Below, in pieces: positions 6,210 to 11,542 of a stretch of 11,542 nt of DNA. Source of the stretch: Caryophanales bacterium UBA2289. GTDB lineage: Bacteria > Bacillota_I > Bacilli_A > Izemoplasmatales > Hujiaoplasmataceae. Numbering within the stretch: the stretch's first letter is position 1; the number at the start of each line of letters is the position of its first letter. The translations under genes and the position numbers were made by a program. The notes under the pieces are model-generated. The model worked only from the letters and a program-made list of their open reading frames with translations, was not told the DNA's origin and ran no database searches. The stretch covers positions 1 to 11,542 of the forward strand of contig DDWJ01000012.1 in NCBI GenBank assembly GCA_002345505.1, read 5' to 3'.

Positions 6210-7340
6210 ATGGAATTTAGAGATTTAAAAACCCAATACTTGAAAAACAAGAACAAAATAGACTGTGCTGTGTTAAAAGTCTTTGAAAACACAAATTTCA
6301 TTAGCGGAAATGAAGTCAAACAGTTAGAAAAAAGATTGGCTGAATACGTTGGAGTCAAACATTGTATTACTTGCGCAAATGGAACTGATGCCTTATCTTT
6401 AGTGTTATCTGCTTGGGGTATAGGAAAAGGTGATGCAGTCTTCGTTCCTGATTTTACTTTTTTTGCTACAGCAGAAATAGTCACATATGCTGGAGCAACA
6501 CCTATATTTGTTGAAGTTGATGAAACAACATTTAATATCAATCCTGATCAATTAGAGTATCAAATTAAGAAAATCAAGGATGAGGGCTTATTGAATCCTA
6601 AAGTCATTATTCCAGTAGATTTATTTGGATTATTAGCAAATTATAAAGAAATAGAAAGACTTGCAAAGAAACATAATTTACTAATTTTGGAAGATGGTGC
6701 ACAAGGGTTTGGTGCCGAATATAAAGGTAGAAAAGCATGCAGTTTTGGAGATGCAGCCTCAACATCTTTTTTTCCAGCAAAGCCATTAGGATGTTACGGT
6801 GATGGAGGAGCAATCTTTACTAATAATACTGAATTGGCATCCCTTTTGGAATCACTCAGAGTTCATGGAAAAGGTGAAGATAAGTACGACAATGTTAGAA
6901 TTGGTGTTAACTCAAGATTAGATACTTTGCAAGCGGCAATTCTTAATGTTAAACTTGATGCTTTTATAGAACACGAATTACAAGATGTTAATTTAGTTTA
7001 TTCAAAATATAATGACAAGTTGAGTGATTTTGTAAAAACTCCTTATATTCCCGAAGGATATATTTCTAGTTTTGCTCAATACACAATTCAACTTAATTCA
7101 AAAGAAGAAAGAGATAATCTAAAGAAATATTTAAGTGAATTCAGTATTCCGAGCATGATATATTATACAAAACCAATGCATCGACAAACTGCATTCTCTG
7201 ATTTGAATTTTAATGATGAAGATTATCCTGTTTCTACTCAACTTTGTGAAAGAGTGTTATCACTTCCTATGCACCCATACCTTAGCGATGAAGACATTAA
7301 CACAATTGCTTCAAAAGTTATAGAATTTTTACATAAGTAG
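6210..7340 (+). CDS. wbpE: PLP-dependent sugar 3-aminotransferase (DegT/DnrJ/EryC1, WbpE type)
   Basis: This enzyme transfers an amino group, normally from glutamate, to a keto-sugar nucleotide; here the expected substrate is UDP-3-keto-GlcNAcA made by the WbpB-like dehydrogenase. The 376-aa protein is of family length. It shows ANGTDALSLVL (56-66) for phosphate binding, the PLP-ring segment EDGAQGFGAEYKGRKA (161-176) with Asp162 and Gln165, the Schiff-base Lys191 in SFFPAKPLGCYGDGGAIF (186-203) and GVNSRLDTLQAA (232-243). The FFPAKPLGCYGDGGA wording is characteristic of WbpE/WlbC-like enzymes. It begins 10 nt after the acyltransferase stop, with AAGGTAGG upstream as ribosome site, so the two are co-transcribed. 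Family and mechanism are secure; the exact substrate rests on neighbours. Confidence 0.9.
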   Translation: MEFRDLKTQYLKNKNKIDCAVLKVFENTNFISGNEVKQLEKRLAEYVGVKHCITCANGTDALSLVLSAWGIGKGDAVFVPDFTFFATAEIVTYAGATPIFVEVDETTFNINPDQLEYQIKKIKDEGLLNPKVIIPVDLFGLLANYKEIERLAKKHNLLILEDGAQGFGAEYKGRKACSFGDAASTSFFPAKPLGCYGDGGAIFTNNTELASLLESLRVHGKGEDKYDNVRIGVNSRLDTLQAAILNVKLDAFIEHELQDVNLVYSKYNDKLSDFVKTPYIPEGYISSFAQYTIQLNSKEERDNLKKYLSEFSIPSMIYYTKPMHRQTAFSDLNFNDEDYPVSTQLCERVLSLPMHPYLSDEDINTIASKVIEFLHK

Positions 7341-7491
7341 ACAATTTCCTTGCTAACAATTTTTAAATACCAAATAACATTACCTCTAGTTACTATAAAA
7401 CATGTGATGTGTAAAAACTTATTCACATGAAGAACTAAATTGAAAGGAGAAGTATACTTCAAAAATTATTTAAAGAGTATACAAAAATAAT
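7341..7491 (+). promoter_or_regulatory. Structured intergenic leader before gmd
   Basis: This is the longest gap outside the IS in the gene cluster and a likely place for a new promoter. It contains a 7-bp hairpin CATGTGA/TCACATG (7401-7407, 7423-7429) without a U-tract, a strong ribosome-site sequence AAAGGAG (7443-7449) with no start codon at the right distance, a 12-bp perfect palindrome GAAGTATACTTC (7449-7460), and AGTATAC repeated at 7451-7457 and 7476-7482. TTGCTA (7350-7355) with TAACAT (7375-7380) is only a poor promoter candidate because of its 19-nt spacing. No open reading frame of useful size is present. Confidence 0.5.
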
Positions 7492-8574
7492 ATGCAAAAA
7501 AAAGCGCTTATTACAGGAATAACAGGTCAAGACGGTTCGTTTTTAGCAGAATTTTTACTAGATAAAGAATATGAAGTTCATGGAATTATTAGAAGAAGTT
7601 CATCCTTTAATACTGGAAGGATAGAACATTTGTATATTGATGAATTGTTAAAAGATATGCATATCAAACAAAAAGTTCAATTACATTATGGAGACATGAC
7701 TGACTCGACTAACCTTATTAGACTAATTCGAGAAATAAAGCCTGATGAAATCTATAATTTAGCTGCCATGTCACACGTAAAAGTATCATTTGAAGTTCCA
7801 GAATACACTGCGGATACTGATGGTGTAGGAACATTAAGGTTACTGGAGGCTGTAAGATTCTTAGGTTATGAAAAAACAACAAAGATATATCAAGCTTCAA
7901 CTTCAGAACTATATGGCAAAGTTCTTGAAATACCGCAAACAGAGACTACTCCATTTTACCCAAGAAGTCCATATGGAGTTGCAAAACTTTATGGTTATTG
8001 GATTACTATTAATTATAGAGAAGCATACAACATGTTTGCTGTAAATGGGATTTTATTTAATCATGAATCAGAGCGTCGTGGAGAAACATTTGTGACACGT
8101 AAAATAACATTAGCGGCATGTAGAATAAAAAAAGGAACTCAAGACAAATTATATCTAGGAAATATGAATGCCAAAAGAGACTGGGGTTATGCAAAAGATT
8201 ATGTAGAATGTATGTGGCTTATGTTACAACATGATAAACCAGAAGACTTTGTAATCGCAACAGGAGAAACTCATTCAGTTCGTGATTTTACGACATTAGC
8301 ATTTAAGGAAGCAGGTATTGAATTAGTTTGGCAAGGTGAGGGTGTTGCAGAAAAAGGAATCGATAAATCTACAGGGGATGTCTTGGTTGAGGTTGATCCA
8401 CAATATTTTAGACCTACTGAAGTTGAGTTATTATTAGGAGATCCTACGAAGGCGAAAACTGTTTTGGGATGGAACCCAACACAAACAAGCTTTGAAGAGT
8501 TGGTTAAAATTATGGTTCATAGTGATATGAAAAAAGTTGAACGAGAAACAAGAATTCGTAAAGAATTTGATTAA
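7492..8574 (+). CDS. gmd: GDP-mannose 4,6-dehydratase
   Basis: Converts GDP-D-mannose to GDP-4-keto-6-deoxy-D-mannose, the first committed step to GDP-L-fucose, in the cytoplasm. The 360-aa extended SDR protein has the nucleotide-binding loop GITGQDGSFLAE (9-20), the family signature RRSSSFNTGRIEHLY (34-48), NLAAMSHVKVSFE (89-101), and catalytic Thr137 and Glu139 in QASTSELYG with Tyr161 and Lys165 in SPYGVAK. NHESERRGETFVTRKIT (190-206) is the substrate-proximal segment. The start is the only in-frame ATG, since TAA lies at 7471-7473 upstream. The best ribosome site near it, AAAGAG at 7472-7477, is weak and 14 nt away, while a perfect AAAGGAG at 7443-7449 lies too far upstream. The gene leads a four-gene GDP-sugar block. 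Confidence 0.96.
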   Translation: MQKKALITGITGQDGSFLAEFLLDKEYEVHGIIRRSSSFNTGRIEHLYIDELLKDMHIKQKVQLHYGDMTDSTNLIRLIREIKPDEIYNLAAMSHVKVSFEVPEYTADTDGVGTLRLLEAVRFLGYEKTTKIYQASTSELYGKVLEIPQTETTPFYPRSPYGVAKLYGYWITINYREAYNMFAVNGILFNHESERRGETFVTRKITLAACRIKKGTQDKLYLGNMNAKRDWGYAKDYVECMWLMLQHDKPEDFVIATGETHSVRDFTTLAFKEAGIELVWQGEGVAEKGIDKSTGDVLVEVDPQYFRPTEVELLLGDPTKAKTVLGWNPTQTSFEELVKIMVHSDMKKVERETRIRKEFD

Positions 8575-8585
8575 GAGGTGTAATT

Positions 8586-9524
8586 ATGAAAAAAAACGCA
8601 AAAATATATATAGCAGGGCATCAAGGAATGGTAGGATCTTCAATTATTAGAAACTTGAAGAATAAAGGGTTTAATAACATTTTAACAAAAGATTTCAATG
8701 ATCTTGATTTAACAAGGCAATTAGATGTTGAAGAGTTTTTCAAACAAGAAAACCTTGACTATGTTTTTTTGGCTGCCGCTAAAGTTGGAGGTATTTATGC
8801 CAATAGCATATATCCTGCAGAGTTTATCTATGACAACTTAATGATTGAAGCGAATATTATCCATGCAGCTTACAAATATAATGTGAAAAAACTATTATTT
8901 TTAGGAAGTTCATGTATATATCCAAAATTCGCACCTCAACCAATTAAAGAAGAGTATTTGCTAACTAACTCCCTAGAACCTACAAATGAGGCATACGCAA
9001 TTGCTAAAATTGCTGGTATTGAGCTCTGTAAATTTTATAGAAGACAATACAGTACGGATTTTATATCCGTAATGCCTACCAATTTATATGGTGTAAATGA
9101 TAATTTTGATTTAAAGAATTCTCATGTCTTACCTGCATTAATTCGTAAATTCCATGAAGCCAAACTAAATAACGAAAAAGAGGTTGTCATGTGGGGCACT
9201 GGAGAACCAATGAGAGAATTCTTGTTTGTTGATGATCTTGCTGATGCTTGTGTCTATCTGATGAACAATTATTCAGAAGAATCCCATTTGAACATTGGCA
9301 CTGGAGAAGATGTGAAAATAAAGGAATTAGCGGAGATTGTTAAGGAAGTTGTAGGGTACGAAGGCAATATTATAAATGATTTATCAAAGCCAGATGGAAC
9401 TCCAAGAAAATTATTAGATGTTTCTAAACTTCATTCTACTGGTTGGAAACACAAAACCTCATTAAAAGAAGGCATAAAAATAGTATACGATTGGTATTTA
9501 TCAGCTGATAATATTAGAAAGTAG
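8586..9524 (+). CDS. fcl: GDP-L-fucose synthase
   Basis: Bifunctional NADPH-dependent 3,5-epimerase/4-reductase turning GDP-4-keto-6-deoxymannose into GDP-L-fucose. The 312-aa SDR protein shows the Rossmann loop AGHQGMVGSS (10-19), AAAKVGGIYANS (63-74), GSSCIYPKFAPQPI (107-120), the YxxxK pair Tyr137/Lys141 in NEAYAIAK, and NSHVLPALIRKFHEAK (178-193). Ser108, Cys110, Tyr137, Lys141 and His180 line up with E. coli S107, C109, Y136, K140 and H179, so all catalytic positions are kept. WGTGEPMREFLFVDDLADAC (203-222) is also typical. It lies 11 nt after gmd with AGAGGTG in the gap as ribosome site. The gene pair is the classic GDP-L-fucose module. Confidence 0.96.
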   Translation: MKKNAKIYIAGHQGMVGSSIIRNLKNKGFNNILTKDFNDLDLTRQLDVEEFFKQENLDYVFLAAAKVGGIYANSIYPAEFIYDNLMIEANIIHAAYKYNVKKLLFLGSSCIYPKFAPQPIKEEYLLTNSLEPTNEAYAIAKIAGIELCKFYRRQYSTDFISVMPTNLYGVNDNFDLKNSHVLPALIRKFHEAKLNNEKEVVMWGTGEPMREFLFVDDLADACVYLMNNYSEESHLNIGTGEDVKIKELAEIVKEVVGYEGNIINDLSKPDGTPRKLLDVSKLHSTGWKHKTSLKEGIKIVYDWYLSADNIRK

Positions 9525-9532
9525 GGATCAAT

Positions 9533-10579
9533 ATGAAGGTATTGATTATGGCAGGAGGTAGTGGAGAACGTTTTTGGCCATTATCGACAAAAGAAAATCC
9601 AAAACAACTGTTGAGTTTAGTAAGTGAAAAATCAATGATTAGAGAAACAGTTGAGAGGGTTCGTGGTTTAGTCAATTTTGATGATATATTTATTGCTACA
9701 AACTCAATTCAAGTGGAAGGAATGAAGAAACATATACCTGAATTACGGGATGAAAACATAATCATTGAGCCTTCGTTTCGGGATACTGCTGCAGCAATTG
9801 CTTATGGTAGTACATATATTTCGAAATATGAAGAAAATCCTACTATTGTTGTATTAGCTGCTGATCACTTGATTGAAAAAGTCGATAAATTTCTAATTGC
9901 TATAAAAATTGCTGCTAATGAAGCATCTAAAGGAAATATTGTAACCTTAGGTATCAAACCGACAAGACCAGAGACTGGGTATGGTTATATTAAAATTGAA
10001 TCTAGCTTAGAAAACGTAGCAACCAAGGCAATGAGATTTTTAGAGAAGCCTAACTATGAAACAGCCTTAGATTACTTAGATGATGGACATTATATGTGGA
10101 ACAGTGGAATGTTTATATTCACCTATAATACAATTATGAGTGAGTTGAAGAAATACGTTCCAAACCATATTGAAGTTATCAAACATATGAAAGATGAGAT
10201 TATGAAATTCAACGGGCTAGTTTTGTCTGAAAAAACAAAGTTATATTTCAATAATTTTGAACGAATTTCAATAGATTATGCTGTCATGGAAAAATCGGAT
10301 TTGATAAAATGTTTACCTGTTGATATTGGTTGGAATGATGTAGGAGGATATAACTCATTAGCTGATTTATTTGAAAAAGATGAATCAAATAATATTGTTA
10401 AAAATGCTCGATATGTTTTTGTTGACTCAAATAACAACATTATAATCGGTGAAAGTAGTGACAAACTGATTACTACTATTGGTGTTGAGAATATGATAAT
10501 TGTAGATTCTAAAAATGGATTGCTTGTTTGCAATAGGGATAATGCACAAAGAATAAAAGAATTGTTGAAACTTCTATAA
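9533..10579 (+). CDS. manC: Mannose-1-phosphate guanylyltransferase
   Basis: Makes GDP-mannose from mannose-1-phosphate and GTP, feeding gmd. The 348-aa protein is the short single-domain form: it has the nucleotidyltransferase domain but no fused C-terminal phosphomannose isomerase cupin, which fits the separate manA downstream. Motifs are the GTP-binding loop GGSGERFWPLS (8-18) followed by NPKQ (22-25) with Lys24, LAADH (108-112), PTRPETGYGYI (143-153), FLEKP (169-173), MWNSGMF (188-194), SIDYAVMEKS (246-255) and DIGWNDVGGY (264-273). It starts 8 nt after fcl with an AGGGATC-like ribosome site that overlaps the fcl stop, suggesting coupled translation. Metal-dependent activity is expected from the family. 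Confidence 0.95.
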   Translation: MKVLIMAGGSGERFWPLSTKENPKQLLSLVSEKSMIRETVERVRGLVNFDDIFIATNSIQVEGMKKHIPELRDENIIIEPSFRDTAAAIAYGSTYISKYEENPTIVVLAADHLIEKVDKFLIAIKIAANEASKGNIVTLGIKPTRPETGYGYIKIESSLENVATKAMRFLEKPNYETALDYLDDGHYMWNSGMFIFTYNTIMSELKKYVPNHIEVIKHMKDEIMKFNGLVLSEKTKLYFNNFERISIDYAVMEKSDLIKCLPVDIGWNDVGGYNSLADLFEKDESNNIVKNARYVFVDSNNNIIIGESSDKLITTIGVENMIIVDSKNGLLVCNRDNAQRIKELLKLL

Positions 10580-10610
10580 AATTTTGTGGATACCAATAGA
10601 GGGTGACTAA

Positions 10611-11486
10611 ATGATTATGAAATTAAAACCGATACTTATAGAAAAGGTATGGGGTGGATCAAGACTCGGGCTCATGTACAACAGCAAAAGCAATATAATA
10701 GGCGAGTGCTGGGGTATTAGTGCGCATAAATCTAATTCAAATATAATTGAAGATGGACAATTTGAAGGGACTACTCTTAGGGAATTGTACAACTCAAATA
10801 GATCATTATTTGGAGGGTATAAAAGTGACGAATTTCCTATTTTAATCAAATATATTGATGCGAAGACCGATTTAAGTATACAAGTGCATCCTGATGATGA
10901 TTATGCAACTATAAATGAAAACTCTAATGGAAAAGAAGAGTGTTGGTATATATTAGAAGCGAAATCAGATACAAAAATTATCATTGGACATTCTGCTAGC
11001 TCAAAGGAAGTAATAAGAAGTAGGATTGAAAAAGGAAATGTTCTTGAGATCATAAATTTCTACAATATAAAACCAAATAATTATTTTTATATTCCTCCCG
11101 GGACAGTTCATGCAATTTGTACAGGAACCTTTTTACTCGAAGTATCTCAATCTAGTGATATAACATATCGTCTTTATGATTATAATCGCCTAGACAAAGG
11201 CGTAAAAAGAGAATTGCACATCAATAAATCAATGGACGTAATTAAAGTTCCAGATAATAAACTAATCTTAGAACACAAAAATAACCATTTCACGTTTGAA
11301 ATAATTAATAATATAGGAGTAAGTCCAAATAAAGCACATCAATTTGGAGATTATATATCCATTTTAGAAGGTGAAGGTTCTTTAGGTAACTATAGAGTTA
11401 AAGCAGGAGATTTTTTTATCGTTAGCAGTAATTTTGAATATAATATTGAAGGTAATTTGAAATATCACATATCTAGATTAATATGA
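10611..11486 (+). CDS. manA: Mannose-6-phosphate isomerase, class I (short form)
   Basis: Zinc-dependent cupin enzyme interconverting fructose-6-phosphate and mannose-6-phosphate, the entry to the GDP-mannose branch. At 291 aa it is somewhat shorter than the Bacillus-type ManA (about 315 aa). The zinc ligands are apparent: Gln91 and His93 in QVHPDD (91-96), Glu110 in GKEECWYI (107-114) and His167 in PPGTVHAI (162-169). YRLYDYNR (186-193) carries the catalytic-region Arg. The opening PILIEKVWGGSRL is typical. Two starts fit the ribosome site GAGGGTGA (10599-10606): ATG 10611 at 4 nt and ATG 10617 at 10 nt. Homologues usually begin MKLKPIL, which favours 10617. It ends in TGA, showing the standard code. 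Confidence 0.93.
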   Translation: MIMKLKPILIEKVWGGSRLGLMYNSKSNIIGECWGISAHKSNSNIIEDGQFEGTTLRELYNSNRSLFGGYKSDEFPILIKYIDAKTDLSIQVHPDDDYATINENSNGKEECWYILEAKSDTKIIIGHSASSKEVIRSRIEKGNVLEIINFYNIKPNNYFYIPPGTVHAICTGTFLLEVSQSSDITYRLYDYNRLDKGVKRELHINKSMDVIKVPDNKLILEHKNNHFTFEIINNIGVSPNKAHQFGDYISILEGEGSLGNYRVKAGDFFIVSSNFEYNIEGNLKYHISRLI

Positions 11487-11542
11487 GTATAACTTCTTGA
11501 ATTTATGTTCAAAGTGGTGACTTTCATAGTAGCCGACAGTCC
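11487..11542. other. Short noncoding tail after manA
   Basis: There is no gene here. A 5-bp hairpin AAAGT-GGTG-ACTTT (11511-11524) lacks a U-tract and is not a convincing terminator. The final bases, read in reverse as GGACTGTCGGCTACTATG, are more G+C-rich than the preceding coding region and could be the edge of a repeat or insertion sequence, but nothing in the window confirms it. Confidence 0.3.

Noticed and set aside
7407..7430. Seven-codon open frame in the gmd leader as a leader peptide
   Set aside because: No ribosome site, no run of regulatory codons and no terminator/antiterminator pair.
1..11542. CRISPR array, tRNA or rRNA genes, toxin-antitoxin or defence genes
   Set aside because: No regularly spaced repeats and no recognisable RNA-gene or defence-protein motifs were seen on either strand.

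Overview
This is an A+T-rich bacterial window that reads as part of a surface-polysaccharide (capsule or O-antigen-like) locus. Strong AGGAG-type ribosome binding sites, short intergenic gaps and low G+C suggest a Bacillota or Acholeplasma/Izemoplasma-like bacterium; a fusobacterium cannot be excluded. TGA is used as a stop (for example at manA) and Trp is TGG, so this is the standard bacterial code, not the Mycoplasma code.

Layout: (1) 1-152, a 24-bp inverted duplication followed by the last 32 codons of an unidentified gene. (2) 149-3659, three same-strand genes: a UDP-HexNAc 2-epimerase (WecB/WbpI type), a UDP-GlcNAc 6-dehydrogenase (WbpA type) and a Gfo/Idh/MocA dehydrogenase (WbpB/WlbA type). 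(3) about 3720-5238, an antisense IS110-group insertion sequence with a DEDD transposase and a 246-bp noncoding left end that looks like a bridge-RNA gene. (4) 5303-7340, an LpxD-like left-handed beta-helix N-acyltransferase and a WbpE-type PLP aminotransferase. (5) 7341-7491, a 151-bp structured gap. (6) 7492-11486, gmd, fcl, manC and manA, tightly packed. (7) 11487-11542, a short tail with no gene.

How the genes work together: the five genes on either side of the IS supply every step of the route UDP-GlcNAc -> UDP-GlcNAcA -> 3-keto -> 3-amino -> 3-N-acyl -> 2-epimer. This is the pathway to UDP-ManNAc(3NAc)A known from Pseudomonas wbpA/B/D/E/I and Bordetella wlb. The acylation step is apparently done by an LpxD-like protein instead of a small WbpD. 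The last four genes make GDP-L-fucose from fructose-6-phosphate through mannose-6-P, mannose-1-P, GDP-mannose and GDP-4-keto-6-deoxymannose. Only phosphomannomutase is missing. The window therefore encodes two nucleotide-sugar donors for one glycan; no glycosyltransferase, flippase or polymerase is identifiable here.

The most interesting features are the IS110 element, whose leader contains guide-like complementarity to its own ends; the LpxD-like enzyme in a diamino-uronate pathway; and the foldback at the window start, which may be an assembly artefact.
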